Source: Clostridia bacterium | Lineage (GTDB): Bacteria > Bacillota > Clostridia > Oscillospirales > Acutalibacteraceae | Assembly (NCBI GenBank): GCA_017438845.1 | Contig: JAFRUO010000004.1 | Span: 36,273 to 100,272, forward strand | DNA length: 64,000 nucleotides | Reading direction: 5' to 3' | Shown: positions 26,513 through 35,868 of the stretch, in pieces | Position numbering within the stretch: the stretch's first letter is position 1 | Layout of the letters: each line of letters starts with the position of its first letter | Notes under the pieces: model-generated | What the model saw: the letters and a program-made list of their open reading frames with translations, nothing else | The model's database searches: none | Told to the model about the DNA's origin: nothing | Translations under genes and position numbers: made by a program

Positions 26513-28351
26513 ATGAACGCTAAAATGCCCGAGCTTCGCAAACAAGCTATGAGTCTGCCCTTGCTTCCCGGTGTATATATAATGAAGGACAAAACAAATG
26601 ACATTATATATATCGGTAAGGCAAAGAAGCTGAAAAACCGCGTTAGTCAGTATTTCGGCTCGCAGAACGGACATTCGGTTAAAGTGCGTAAAATGGTAGA
26701 CAATGTCGATCATTTTGAATATATCGTCACCGACAGTGAATTTGAAGCACTTGTGCTTGAGGCAAGCCTTATTAAGCAGAATATGCCTAAGTACAACATC
26801 CTTTTAAAGGACGACAAGGGTTACAGTTATATTAGAATCAGCGGTGATAAATTCAAAAAAATTGAGGCGGTTTTGCAAAAAAGCGATGACGACGCCGAGT
26901 ATTTAGGACCTTATACAAGTTCATATGCGGTAAAGCAAAGCGTTGACACCGCCAACAAGATATTTAAACTGTATAATTGTAACAGAAGCTTTCCTGCTGA
27001 TTTCAGAAAGCAACGACCCTGCCTTAATTATTATATTAATAATTGTTGCGGAGTATGCACGGGAAAAATCAGCGAAAGTGAATACTCGGAAAGCTTTAAT
27101 CAGGCGTTACGCTTTTTAAAAGGTGATTTTAAATCCGTTAAGGCAGAGCTTGAAGATGAAATGAATTCAGCCGCCGAAAACCTTGAGTTTGAAAAAGCCG
27201 CAAAATACCGTGATAAGCTTCAGTCTATTGAAAAAATGAAGGACAAGCAGAAGGTAATTTACAAAAACGTAGAGCATCAGGACGTTTTTGCAACTGCTGA
27301 GCATGACGGCACGGTCTGCCTTGCAGTGCTTCGCTTTGACGGCGGAAAGCTTTTTGACAGCGAGGTTTTTTTCTTTGATAAAACGGATGATGACGATGCC
27401 GCTTTCAGGAGAAATTATATTACTTCATACTACAATCTTCGCAGCAATATACCCAAGCAGATTACAGTTGACGGAGAAGTTGAGGACTCAGAGCTTCTTG
27501 AAAGGTGGCTTAGCGAAAAGAGAGGCAAGAAGTGTATTATATATTTACCGAAAATCGGCGAACAGGCTCAGCTTGTCAACATGTGCAGGGAAAATGCGCT
27601 TGAAAAGCTTGCAATATATAAAGGGAAAAGCGGCAAAACCGTTGCCGTGCTGGAGGAGCTCAGAGAGCTGTTAAACCTCGAAAACAGCCCTGATTATATT
27701 GAATCATATGACATTTCACATACTGCCGGCTCCGACAGCGTAGCAGGGATGGTTGTCTTTAAAGACGGACGTCCGTACAAGAGTGTGTATAAACGCTTTT
27801 CGGTAAAGGGTTTTACCAACGATGACTACGGATCAATGAACGAGGTGCTTGAGAGAAGAATACTCGAATACATTAAAAACAAGGATTCGGGCGAAGGCTT
27901 CGGAAAAAAACCTGATTTAATTCTGCTTGACGGCGGTCAGGGGCAGGTGAATGCCGTGTTGCCGCTGATTAAAAAATATGACTTTGACGTGCCTGTTTTC
28001 GGTATGGTTAAGGACTCAAAGCACCGTACAAGGGCGATTGCCGCCGACGGCGGAGAGATAAGTATCAACTCAAATCGCCGCGTCTTTACGCTTGTTTCGT
28101 CCATTCAGGACGAGGTGCATAGGTTTTCAATTGCTTATCACCACAAAAAGCACGCAAAATCAAGCGTTTCGCTTTCACTTACAAAAATTCCGGGCATAGG
28201 TGAAAAACGAGCAAAGGCGCTTTTAAAGCAGTTTAAAAGTCTTAAAAATATTAAAGAAGCGTCTGTTGACGAACTCTGCTCGGTGCAGGGAATCAGCAGA
28301 CCGGCAGCAGAGGCGATTTTTAATTATTTCAGAGAGGATCAAAATGAGTAA
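26513..28351 (+). CDS. uvrC: Excinuclease ABC subunit C
   Basis: 612 residues. Start ATG 26513 has a perfect AAGGAGGTG site; the longer frame would begin in the terminator. UvrC makes both incisions in nucleotide excision repair together with UvrB. The GIY-YIG nuclease domain is at 12-95 (PGVYIMKD...IIYIGKAKKLKNR), the UVR domain for UvrB contact is near 195-230 (EFEKAAKYRDKL), the RNase H-like 5' nuclease is at 370-530 (SYDISHTAGSDSVAGMVVF), and the tandem helix-hairpin-helix is at the end (IPGIGEKRAKALL, VQGISRPAAEAI). A HAD phosphatase gene overlaps the end by 8 bases. Confidence 0.96.
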   Translation: MNAKMPELRKQAMSLPLLPGVYIMKDKTNDIIYIGKAKKLKNRVSQYFGSQNGHSVKVRKMVDNVDHFEYIVTDSEFEALVLEASLIKQNMPKYNILLKDDKGYSYIRISGDKFKKIEAVLQKSDDDAEYLGPYTSSYAVKQSVDTANKIFKLYNCNRSFPADFRKQRPCLNYYINNCCGVCTGKISESEYSESFNQALRFLKGDFKSVKAELEDEMNSAAENLEFEKAAKYRDKLQSIEKMKDKQKVIYKNVEHQDVFATAEHDGTVCLAVLRFDGGKLFDSEVFFFDKTDDDDAAFRRNYITSYYNLRSNIPKQITVDGEVEDSELLERWLSEKRGKKCIIYLPKIGEQAQLVNMCRENALEKLAIYKGKSGKTVAVLEELRELLNLENSPDYIESYDISHTAGSDSVAGMVVFKDGRPYKSVYKRFSVKGFTNDDYGSMNEVLERRILEYIKNKDSGEGFGKKPDLILLDGGQGQVNAVLPLIKKYDFDVPVFGMVKDSKHRTRAIAADGGEISINSNRRVFTLVSSIQDEVHRFSIAYHHKKHAKSSVSLSLTKIPGIGEKRAKALLKQFKSLKNIKEASVDELCSVQGISRPAAEAIFNYFREDQNE

Positions 28352-28988
28352 AAAAGCTGTTGTGTTCGACCTTGACGGCACACTGTTAAATACACTTGAC
28401 GACTTAGCAGACAGTACGAACTTTGCACTTTCGTGCTTGGGCTTTCCCGAAAGGAGTATTGAAGAAATCAGACGGTTTGTCGGTAACGGAAATGTTAAGC
28501 TTATTGAGCGTTCAGTACCCGACGGAACAGATAAAGAGCAATTAAATGCCTGCTATAATGCATTTATTAAGCATTACAAAGAGCATATGCTTGACAAAAC
28601 CCGCCCTTACGAAGGTATTCCTGAGCTTTTAAAAAGCTTGAAGGAAAGGAAAATCAAGCTTGCAATTGTCACTAATAAGACTGAATTTGCGGCAAAGGAA
28701 ATCTGTGCAAGGGTTTTCGGCGATTTGCCTGATTTGGTTATAGGCGCTAATGATACGCTCAAAAAGAAGCCTGCTCCCGACGGTGTGCTTTATGCTCTTG
28801 ATAAACTCGGAGTCAGCAAGTCTCAGGCTGTTTTTGTCGGTGACAGCGAGGTTGATATTCAGACCGCAATCAATGCGGAAATTGATTGTATCGGTGTGCT
28901 TTGGGGCTTCAGGGACGAGGAAGTGCTTCTTGAAATGGGCGTCAAAAAGACCGCAAAAACCGCTTCGCAACTCGGTAAACTTATTTAA
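28344..28988 (+). CDS. HAD-family phosphatase, phosphoglycolate phosphatase-like
   Basis: 214 residues from ATG 28344, which overlaps the uvrC stop and has AGAGAGG upstream. HAD motif I is FDLDGTLLNT, motif II IVTNKTE, and the Lys and motif III/IV regions are KKKPAPDGVLYAL and VFVGDSEVDIQTA. The helical cap between motifs I and II matches phosphoglycolate phosphatase (Gph) or pyrophosphatase (PpaX) enzymes. Likely a small-molecule phosphatase, perhaps clearing 2-phosphoglycolate formed in DNA repair, which would suit the link to uvrC. Substrate is not certain. Confidence 0.85.
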   Translation: MSKKAVVFDLDGTLLNTLDDLADSTNFALSCLGFPERSIEEIRRFVGNGNVKLIERSVPDGTDKEQLNACYNAFIKHYKEHMLDKTRPYEGIPELLKSLKERKIKLAIVTNKTEFAAKEICARVFGDLPDLVIGANDTLKKKPAPDGVLYALDKLGVSKSQAVFVGDSEVDIQTAINAEIDCIGVLWGFRDEEVLLEMGVKKTAKTASQLGKLI

Positions 28989-29063
28989 TTTTAAAAAAAC
29001 TATTGACTTTTCGGGCAAAAAATAAGAAAATAATATAGTTAATGAATTTGGAGTTTTGATTAT

Positions 29064-29603
29064 ATGCGTGTAATAACGGGCTCTGCAAGAGGCAGAAAAC
29101 TTAAGACTCTTGAGGGTGACGAAATAGTTCGCCCCACTACCGACAGAGTTAAAGAAGCTATGTTCAGCATTATTCAGTTTGACATTCCCGGCGCAAGGGT
29201 GCTTGACCTTTTCGCAGGTTCGGGTCAGCTGGGTATTGAGGCTCTCAGCAGGGGAGCTGCTTCGGCAGTGTTTGTTGACCGTGACAAAAACGCATACGAG
29301 ACTGTCAAGGAAAACCTTGCCGTTACACGTCTTGCCGACAGGGCTGAGGTGCTTAACGCCGACAGTCTTACTTACATCAAAAACTGTCACAGAGAATTCG
29401 ACATTATTCTTCTTGACCCTCCGTATAATAAATGTATAATTGATGATGTGCTTGAGTTTGTTGTTGCCTGCTGTAATGAAAATTCGATTATCATTTGCGA
29501 ATCCGAGTTTTCCGAAAAGCTTCCTGACAGAAGCGGACAATTCCAAAAGCATAAGGAATACAAATATTCAAAAATAAAGCTTACCGTATATAAGCATATT
29601 TAA
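29064..29603 (+). CDS. rsmD: 16S rRNA (guanine(966)-N2)-methyltransferase
   Basis: 179 residues. Rossmann methyltransferase with the AdoMet motif VLDLFAGSGQLGIEALSRGA and the N-methyltransferase motif DPPYN. The N-terminus MRVITGSARGRKLKT and RPTTDRVKEAMF are RsmD hallmarks. It modifies G966 in the small subunit. coaD starts 10 bases after, the usual rsmD-coaD pair in Firmicutes. Confidence 0.93.
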   Translation: MRVITGSARGRKLKTLEGDEIVRPTTDRVKEAMFSIIQFDIPGARVLDLFAGSGQLGIEALSRGAASAVFVDRDKNAYETVKENLAVTRLADRAEVLNADSLTYIKNCHREFDIILLDPPYNKCIIDDVLEFVVACCNENSIIICESEFSEKLPDRSGQFQKHKEYKYSKIKLTVYKHI

Positions 29604-29613
29604 CGGAGATATT

Positions 29614-30111
29614 ATGAGAACGGTTATTTGCCCCGGAAGTTTTGACCCGATAACCTTAGGACATCTTGATATTATTACAAGAAGCTCGGCCCTTTTTGAC
29701 AGAGTTATTGTTCTGGTTATGACCAATTACTCGAAAATCGGTAATTACTCCTTTACTTCCGAAGAAAGAATCGAAATGATTAAACGCTGCATTTCCGATT
29801 TACCCAACGTTGAGGTTGATACCTATGACGGTCTGCTTGCCGAATATGCTAAGCAGAAGGGTGCGGTTGCGATTGTCAAAGGCCTCAGAGCCGTGTCTGA
29901 CTTTGAAAATGAATTTCAGCAGGCACTTATTAACAAAGAGCTCAATAATGAGGTTGATACTGTGTTTGTTACAACACGGGCAGAGAATATGTTCCTCAGT
30001 TCCAGTGTTGTTAAACATATATGCAGTCTTGGTGCGGACATTTCAAACTTTGTTCCGCCCGAGGTTTGCGAGGACATCACAAAAAGAATCAGAAGAGGTG
30101 TTGAAAAATGA
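29614..30111 (+). CDS. coaD: Phosphopantetheine adenylyltransferase
   Basis: 165 residues, full length. Catalyses the fourth step of coenzyme A synthesis, forming dephospho-CoA. The nucleotidyltransferase TxGH motif is TLGH in PGSFDPITLGH, and KGLRAVSDFENEFQQA and FLSSSVVK are CoaD signatures. The stop overlaps the next gene's ATG by four bases (ATGA), so translation is coupled. Confidence 0.95.
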   Translation: MRTVICPGSFDPITLGHLDIITRSSALFDRVIVLVMTNYSKIGNYSFTSEERIEMIKRCISDLPNVEVDTYDGLLAEYAKQKGAVAIVKGLRAVSDFENEFQQALINKELNNEVDTVFVTTRAENMFLSSSVVKHICSLGADISNFVPPEVCEDITKRIRRGVEK

Positions 30112-30638
30112 GTATAGAAAGTTTGCTCGACGAGATTGAGGACGTTATCGAAAACAGTAAAAACGTGCCTTTTTCTTCAAAAATTTCAGTTGACGGAGAC
30201 GAAATCAAAACTCTTATTGAGGACATTCGTCTTAATATGCCCGACGAGCTGATGAAGGCAAGAAAAATTGCTTCCGAAAGGAAGGAAATTCTTGACGCAG
30301 CTCAGGTAACTGCCGACGGTATTATTGAGGACGCAAGAAAAGAAGCTCAGGACATCGTTGCCGAGCATTCAATTACAAAGGCAGCCGAAGACAACGCCGC
30401 AGATATTATTCAACAGGCACGTACTCAGGCAACCGAAATCGTTGAGCAGGCAAGGGCTACTGCGAGCGATCTTACAGATCAGGCTCAGAAATGGTCAACC
30501 GATTTACGCACAAGTGCAGGCGAGTATGTTGAAAACATTGTTGCCACTGCCGACGAAGCTCTCACGGCTTCCGTAAACGAAATCCGCAAAGCCCGTATGT
30601 CGCTTCGAAACGCAGCAAATCAGACCAAAAACGACTGA
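30108..30638 (+). CDS. Coiled-coil protein resembling ATP synthase subunit B/H segments, function unknown
   Basis: 176 residues, almost wholly helical and charged, with Ala-rich heptads (ADGIIEDARKEAQDIVAEH, ADIIQQARTQATEIVEQARATA) like the stalk of F/V-type ATPase peripheral subunits or DivIVA-like proteins. No membrane segment or catalytic motif. Proteins of this sort often follow coaD in Clostridia, where they are annotated as ATPase-like. The overlap with coaD indicates co-expression. I do not assign a role. Confidence 0.75.
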   Translation: MSIESLLDEIEDVIENSKNVPFSSKISVDGDEIKTLIEDIRLNMPDELMKARKIASERKEILDAAQVTADGIIEDARKEAQDIVAEHSITKAAEDNAADIIQQARTQATEIVEQARATASDLTDQAQKWSTDLRTSAGEYVENIVATADEALTASVNEIRKARMSLRNAANQTKND

Positions 30639-30659
30639 AATAATATGCATTAAATTTTG

Positions 30660-30685
30660 CCTCGTAACATATATTGTTTACGAGG
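30660..30685 (+). promoter_or_regulatory. Hairpin that hides the ribosome site of the DUF4830-like gene
   Basis: CCTCGTAA at 30660-30667 pairs with TTACGAGG at 30678-30685. The GAGG of the ribosome site is the end of the 3' arm, 9 bases before the ATG. There is no T-run, so it is not a normal terminator. Confidence 0.5.
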
Positions 30686-30694
30686 TGAATTTAT

Positions 30695-31228
30695 ATGTTT
30701 GTCTATTCGGTAAACAAAAAACAAATTAAGCTTGCTGTTGTGGTCATTGCCTTGATAATGATGTGCATAATGCTTGCGTTTCTTACTAAACAGAGCGTTG
30801 AAACCGTTAAACTTAACAGCACAAACCCTGTTGCAGGAAATGAAAATGAAAGAATTGCCTATCTTGCTCAGTTTGGCTGGAGTGTTGATAATGAGCCTGT
30901 TGAAATTAAGGAAATCATTATTCCCGCCGAGTTTGATGAGGTGTACGAAAAGTACAATGCCATACAGCTTGAGCAAGGATTTGACCTAAATAATTATAAG
31001 CTGCAGCGAGTTAAAAAATGGACTTATAAAATCAATAATTATCCGGGATATGAAGGCAGGGATTGTATAAGAGCTACACTGCTTATTTCGGATGGAAAGG
31101 TAATCGGGGGAGATGTTTGCTCGGTAGAGCTTAACGGCTTTATGCACGGCTTTGTTAATCCGAAAACGGTTGACGCGGGTGTTCCCGACTCCTCCGGGAC
31201 TACAGTCAATGAAACAGGAAAGAATTGA
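30695..31228 (+). CDS. Membrane-anchored DUF4830-like protein
   Basis: 177 residues. One N-terminal membrane segment (about 11-31), then an extracytoplasmic domain with ERIAYLAQFGWSVDNEPVEI, IPAEFDEVYEKYNAIQ and VIGGDVCSVELNGFMHGF, which I recognise as the DUF4830 type common in Clostridia. No enzymatic motif is known to me. The 3' end overlaps the start of the pseudouridine synthase gene by 20 bases. The context (coaD side, spoIIR two genes downstream) hints at an envelope or sporulation link, but this is weak. Confidence 0.7.
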   Translation: MFVYSVNKKQIKLAVVVIALIMMCIMLAFLTKQSVETVKLNSTNPVAGNENERIAYLAQFGWSVDNEPVEIKEIIIPAEFDEVYEKYNAIQLEQGFDLNNYKLQRVKKWTYKINNYPGYEGRDCIRATLLISDGKVIGGDVCSVELNGFMHGFVNPKTVDAGVPDSSGTTVNETGKN

Positions 31229-31931
31229 CAAGATTATAGCAACCTGCTCGTCTTATTCACGAAATGAATTAAAAAAGGCAGCAAAGGACGGGAGAGTTGT
31301 ATGTAACGGAGAAACTGTGTACGATTTATCTAAAAAGGCGGATCCCGATATCGCCGAAATATACGTTGACGGTAATCCGATTAAAGTAAAAAAGTACACT
31401 TATATAATGCTGAATAAGCCCCTCGGAGTTATCAGCGCATCCGACGGCAGGGGCGAAAAGACCGTTGTAGACATTCTGCCGGACTCGCTGAAAAGGGAAG
31501 GTCTTTTTCCTGCGGGCAGATTGGACAAGTATACCACGGGTTTTGTGCTTATAACAAACGACGGCGATTTTGCTCATAACATTCTTTCTCCGAGACACCA
31601 TGTTAAAAAGACCTATATCGTTACAACTGACGCTCTGCTTGACGATAAAGCTTTGAGCGAATTTGAAAAAGGAATTTCTCTATCCGACGGCACTTTGTTT
31701 AAACCTGCTTCAATAAGGCTTTTAGACCGTAATACACGAGAATATGAGGTAATTATTGTTGAGGGGAAATATCATCAGATAAAAAGGATGTTTTCACATT
31801 TCGGAGCAAAGGTGATTAAGCTTCACAGAACTGCAATGGGAAATCTTACGCTGGACCACGAGCTCGCTTCTGGCGAAGCGAGAGAGCTGTCGGCAGATGA
31901 ATTGTTGAAAATAAGTCAAAAAGATGATTAA
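31209..31931 (+). CDS. RsuA/RluB-family pseudouridine synthase
   Basis: 240 residues from ATG 31209; the start MKQERIDKIIATCSSYSRNELKKAAKDGRV is the usual S4-domain beginning, and GGGA lies about 11 bases upstream. The catalytic domain has the active-site Asp in AGRLDKYTTGFVLITNDGD and the closing motifs EGKYHQIKRMF and LHRTAMGNL. It converts a uridine in 16S or 23S rRNA to pseudouridine; the 16S position 516 enzyme RsuA is the closest type. It overlaps the previous gene by 20 bases. Confidence 0.9.
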   Translation: MKQERIDKIIATCSSYSRNELKKAAKDGRVVCNGETVYDLSKKADPDIAEIYVDGNPIKVKKYTYIMLNKPLGVISASDGRGEKTVVDILPDSLKREGLFPAGRLDKYTTGFVLITNDGDFAHNILSPRHHVKKTYIVTTDALLDDKALSEFEKGISLSDGTLFKPASIRLLDRNTREYEVIIVEGKYHQIKRMFSHFGAKVIKLHRTAMGNLTLDHELASGEARELSADELLKISQKDD

Positions 31932-31978
31932 GCTTTCTTTGGTTTGCCAATAATATGTACCGAAAGGACGGACATATT

Positions 31979-32590
31979 ATGAAAAGAAAGCTTTTTACAT
32001 TATTTATTTCACTCGGAATAGCGTTAGCGCTTACCTTTGTAATCAGTGTTGCTGACTTTTATAATCAAAGCAGACGCATACGTCGGGATGTTTTCAGAAT
32101 GCATATTGTCGCAAACTCCGACACCGAAGTCGACCAGAGCTTAAAGCTGAAAGTAAGAGACAGAATACTTGAATACGGAAAGGAAACCTTTTCAAATGCT
32201 GTTAACTCCGAGCAGGCTGAATCAATAATTAACGATAATAAAAATGAAATAATCAAAATTGCCCGTGACGAAATCTTAAAAAACGGCTTTGATTACGATG
32301 TAAATGTATATGTCGGAAAGTGTGTGTTCCCGACCAGAACATACCAAAACAGCGTTACACTTCCGGCCGGCGAATATGAAGCGATTAATGTAATAATAGG
32401 CGAGGGTAAGGGACACAACTGGTGGTGTGTGATGTTTCCGCCGATGTGCCTGCCTGCCGCAGAAAACGGCGAGGAGCTTGAAAAATACCTGGACGACTCG
32501 GAATTAAAGCTCGTTAAAAGTAATCCGAAATACGAGCCGAAGTTTAAAATAATAGAAATTATTGAAAAGATTAAAGAAAATTGTAAATAG
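31979..32590 (+). CDS. spoIIR: Stage II sporulation protein R
   Basis: 203 residues from ATG 31979, with AAAGGA upstream. SpoIIR is secreted by the forespore and triggers SpoIIGA to process pro-sigma-E in the mother cell. An N-terminal membrane or signal segment (about 5-25) is followed by conserved SpoIIR blocks: FRMHIVANSDTEVDQSLKLKVRD, FPTRTYQNSVTLPAGEYEA and GEGKGHNWWCVMFPPMCL. Direct evidence for a sporulation programme in this organism. A sigma-F promoter would be expected, but I cannot define one. Confidence 0.93.
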   Translation: MKRKLFTLFISLGIALALTFVISVADFYNQSRRIRRDVFRMHIVANSDTEVDQSLKLKVRDRILEYGKETFSNAVNSEQAESIINDNKNEIIKIARDEILKNGFDYDVNVYVGKCVFPTRTYQNSVTLPAGEYEAINVIIGEGKGHNWWCVMFPPMCLPAAENGEELEKYLDDSELKLVKSNPKYEPKFKIIEIIEKIKENCK

Positions 32591-32602
32591 TTCTTTTAAA
32601 AA

Positions 32603-32642
32603 GAAAAGACATTTGCTATAATAATGGCAGATGTCTTTTTTT
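32603..32642 (+). terminator. Terminator of spoIIR
   Basis: AAAAGACAT-TTGC pairs with GCAG-ATGTCTTTT (13 pairs with one T-G), loop 32617-32626, followed by T. The loop includes TATAAT, so a promoter for the next gene may overlap. Confidence 0.8.
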
Positions 32643-32652
32643 AGGAGGAAAT

Positions 32653-34212
32653 ATGGTAACTTATAATATTATTCCTAAACCTAATTACTATCTTCACGGA
32701 AACAGTAAATACTCTGTTTCCTCAAACACAAAGGTTTTATGTCACGAAAGCTTTAAAGCCGCCGCAGACATTCTGACAGGCTACCTTAAAACCTCTCAGA
32801 ATGCAAATGAGGGCAGTATAAAAATCGCTCTCGTCGACGGACTTTTACCCGAGGAGTATGAGCTGAAAATAACAAACAACGGTATTATTATCAACGCTTC
32901 AACGTTTGCAGGCGCGCTTTACGGCTGTGTAACTCTTAAAACCATATTGATGCAGGCAACAAAGCAGGACGGTAAGGCTATACTTGAAACGCTTGTTATT
33001 AAGGATTCTCCCGAAAACTCGTACAGGGGACTTATGCTTGACTGTTGCCGTCATTTCTTTGATGTCGAAACTGTTAAATCCGTTCTTGATTATATGTTAT
33101 TTCTCAAGCTGAACAAGTTTCATTGGCATCTTTCCGAGGATCAGGGCTTCAGGATTGAATCAAAGGTTTTTCCGATTCTTAATGAAATCGGCTCCAAAAG
33201 GAATTCAAGACATCTGACCAATAAAGCGTTAGGCTTTGAATCTGACGGCGAAACTTATCACTGTTATTATACTCAGGATGAAATAAAAGAAATAGTCGCT
33301 TATGCTGCAGAAAGATGCATTGAGGTTATTCCCGAAATTGACGTTCCCGGACATACAATGTCAATACTTGCCGCAATGCCGGAGCTTTCCTGTGACGGAC
33401 GGAAGCGTGAAGTCATCGATGTTGCAGGTGTCAGCGACGCTATACTTTGTGCGGGAAACGAAGAAACCTTTGACTTTCTTGATAAGCTTCTCCGAGAAAT
33501 CTGTTCACTTTTTCCTTCTCCGGTTTTTCATATCGGCGGCGACGAAGCCTTCAAAGGTTATAAAATCTGGGAAAAGTGTGACAAGTGTCAAAAAAAGAAA
33601 ACCGAGCTCGGCTTAAATGATGAAAAAGAGCTCCAGGTATGGTTTATGAACCGTGTTTGCGAAATCCTTAAAAAATACGGTAAAACTCCCGTTGCCTGGG
33701 ATGACTGCATGAGTGACTCTCTTGACAGTTCAATAAAAGGTCAGCTTTGGAGACAGAATGCCGTTTCCGTTATCAAGAAACAATCTCTTAAACGTGATAT
33801 AATTGTTTCGCCGACGATGTATTTCTATTTTGATTGGAAATACAGTATTACACCTTTGAAAAAGGTGTATAAATTCAACAAATATAAATTAGGCTTTACT
33901 AAACCCGAACAGCGTGCAATCGGACTTGAATGTGAGCTTTGGACTGAATGGATTGACGGTAGGGATGCGCTTGAGTTTTCCGCATATCCGAGAGTAAACG
34001 CATTCGCCGAGGTCGCCTGGACGGAATTTAAAAACAGAAATTATAAGGACTTTTATAAACGTCTCGGATGGTATAAAACATATATGAATAAAAAAGGAAT
34101 TAATTATTCTCGCGTTGAATCCGGCTTCGGTCTTTCAAGGGCTTTCATATATCATCTCGGTTCCGAAGGCAAGGAATACAAGAAGAGTATGGAATTGAAA
34201 AATAAAGAATAG
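32653..34212 (+). CDS. GH20 beta-N-acetylhexosaminidase
   Basis: 519 residues. N-terminal GH20b domain (about 1-115) and a TIM barrel (115-450) with YRGLMLDCCRHFF, KLNKFHWHLSEDQGFRIES and PEIDVPGHT. The catalytic Asp-Glu pair of substrate-assisted catalysis is D297-E298 in HIGGDEA. No signal peptide, so it acts inside on N-acetylglucosamine or N-acetylgalactosamine oligosaccharides from mucin, chitin or peptidoglycan. It starts with AGGAGG 10 bases after the spoIIR terminator. It is 16 bases before the Na/Pi cotransporter gene. Confidence 0.92.
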   Translation: MVTYNIIPKPNYYLHGNSKYSVSSNTKVLCHESFKAAADILTGYLKTSQNANEGSIKIALVDGLLPEEYELKITNNGIIINASTFAGALYGCVTLKTILMQATKQDGKAILETLVIKDSPENSYRGLMLDCCRHFFDVETVKSVLDYMLFLKLNKFHWHLSEDQGFRIESKVFPILNEIGSKRNSRHLTNKALGFESDGETYHCYYTQDEIKEIVAYAAERCIEVIPEIDVPGHTMSILAAMPELSCDGRKREVIDVAGVSDAILCAGNEETFDFLDKLLREICSLFPSPVFHIGGDEAFKGYKIWEKCDKCQKKKTELGLNDEKELQVWFMNRVCEILKKYGKTPVAWDDCMSDSLDSSIKGQLWRQNAVSVIKKQSLKRDIIVSPTMYFYFDWKYSITPLKKVYKFNKYKLGFTKPEQRAIGLECELWTEWIDGRDALEFSAYPRVNAFAEVAWTEFKNRNYKDFYKRLGWYKTYMNKKGINYSRVESGFGLSRAFIYHLGSEGKEYKKSMELKNKE

Positions 34213-34227
34213 TCACGGGAGAAAACA

Positions 34228-35859
34228 ATGAGTATAGAAAATATTATCTTTTTCTTAGCCGGTATGGGCCTTTTGATGTACGGCATCAAAATAATGGGTG
34301 AGGGACTTGAGCTTGCCGCAGGTGCTAAGCTTAAAACCCTGCTTGAAAAAATGACAAGCAACCGTTTCCTTGCCGTTGTTGTCGGCTTTATTATAACTAC
34401 GCTTATTCAAAGCTCTACCGCTACCACGGTAATGGTTGTGGGCTTTGTTAATACCGGCATAATGAACCTTACTCAGGCTATCGGCGTCATTATGGGCGCA
34501 AACATCGGTACTACAACCACAAGCGTGCTCGTTTCGTTGAATCTGAGCTCGTTTGCTCCGGTTGCCATTGCAATCGGCGTTATGGTGCTTCTTTTTGCAA
34601 AGAAGAATGTATTCAAGCATATAGGCGTAGCTATTACCGGCTTTGGTATGCTTTTCCTCGGAATGTATCTGATGAAAACCTCTATGGAGCCGCTTCAGGA
34701 TTCACAGATATTCAAAGAATGGCTTATGAATGCCGACAACCCTGTTATCGGTATTTTGATAGGCGCCGCAATGGCCGCCTTGATTCACAGCTCAGCCGCT
34801 TCCATGGGTATTTTACAGGCGCTTGCCTCACAGGGACTTGTACCGCTGAATTTCGCCGTGTTTGTAATATACGGTCAGAATATCGGTACCTGTGTGACAT
34901 CAATGATTTCCTCAATCGGCACTAAAACTAATTCAAAGCGTACTGCTGTTATGCATGCACTGTTTAATATTATAGGAACCGTTATCTTCCTGCTGATTTC
35001 GTATTTTCTGCCGTTTACGGAGTGGATACAGAAAATCAGCGATAATACAATGATGCAGATTTCAATGGTTCATATAATCTTTAATGTTGTTTCAACGATT
35101 ATTATGTTCCCGTTCTCAAAGCTTCTTGTTAAGCTCTCCTGCATAATAATCCCCGAAAAGAAGGACTCTTCGGAAAACGAATTCAGCCTTCGCTATGTTG
35201 ATGACCTTATGATTAACACACCGCCTTTCGCCGTTGCTCAGGTTGCAAAGGAGGTACACCGTATGGCACTGCTTGCAAGGGATAATTTTTCACTTGCGGC
35301 AAAGTCTCTTATTAATGCGGACATCGGTCAGATTGATAAGATACTTCACACTGAGGAAATTATCAATTACCTTAACCACACCATTACACCGATACTTGTA
35401 AAAATTAATGCGTTGGATTTAAACTATAACGACGCTAAATATATCGGACGTGTTTTCCATGTTATTAACGATATTGAGAGAATCGGCGACCATGCCGTAA
35501 ACCTTTCCGAGGCTGCTCAGTCAAGAGTGGATGAGGGAATTGTGATGTCGAATGAAGCTGACGCTGAGCTTCGGGAAATGTACGAAACTACGCTAAATTT
35601 GCTTGACGAATCAATTGACGCCTTCGTTACACAAAGTCTTGATTATGACAGGGCTTTGGAAATTAATAAGCTTGAGGCTTCTGTCGATGATATGCAAAAA
35701 AGCTTTGAGCAGGCGCATATTGACCGACTTAACAGACATCTCTGTGACACGAAAGCCGGAATGCTGTTTATTAATACCGTTACCGACTTTGAACGTGTCG
35801 GCGACCACTCGGTAAATATAGCTTGGAAAGTTAGTGAAAAGCCCGTTATGGACCATTAA
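34228..35859 (+). CDS. Na+/phosphate cotransporter family protein with PhoU-like tail
   Basis: 543 residues. Two inverted Na_Pi_cotrans repeats (about 1-310) carry the QSS-type motifs LIQSSTATTVMVVG and LIHSSAASMGILQAL. The last 200 residues form a helical PhoU-like domain (HRMALLARDNFSLA, NDIERIGDHAVNLSE, DFERVGDHSVNIAW) with E-x3-D metal-binding patterns. It would import or export phosphate coupled to sodium, with the tail controlling activity. Part of a run with tight spacing from the GH20 gene to degV. Confidence 0.9.
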   Translation: MSIENIIFFLAGMGLLMYGIKIMGEGLELAAGAKLKTLLEKMTSNRFLAVVVGFIITTLIQSSTATTVMVVGFVNTGIMNLTQAIGVIMGANIGTTTTSVLVSLNLSSFAPVAIAIGVMVLLFAKKNVFKHIGVAITGFGMLFLGMYLMKTSMEPLQDSQIFKEWLMNADNPVIGILIGAAMAALIHSSAASMGILQALASQGLVPLNFAVFVIYGQNIGTCVTSMISSIGTKTNSKRTAVMHALFNIIGTVIFLLISYFLPFTEWIQKISDNTMMQISMVHIIFNVVSTIIMFPFSKLLVKLSCIIIPEKKDSSENEFSLRYVDDLMINTPPFAVAQVAKEVHRMALLARDNFSLAAKSLINADIGQIDKILHTEEIINYLNHTITPILVKINALDLNYNDAKYIGRVFHVINDIERIGDHAVNLSEAAQSRVDEGIVMSNEADAELREMYETTLNLLDESIDAFVTQSLDYDRALEINKLEASVDDMQKSFEQAHIDRLNRHLCDTKAGMLFINTVTDFERVGDHSVNIAWKVSEKPVMDH

Positions 35860-35868
35860 GGAGATAAA

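Noticed and set aside
28629..29552. 307-codon antisense frame over the HAD phosphatase and rsmD genes
   Set aside because: It spans two well-defined plus-strand genes and shows no family similarity that I recognise.
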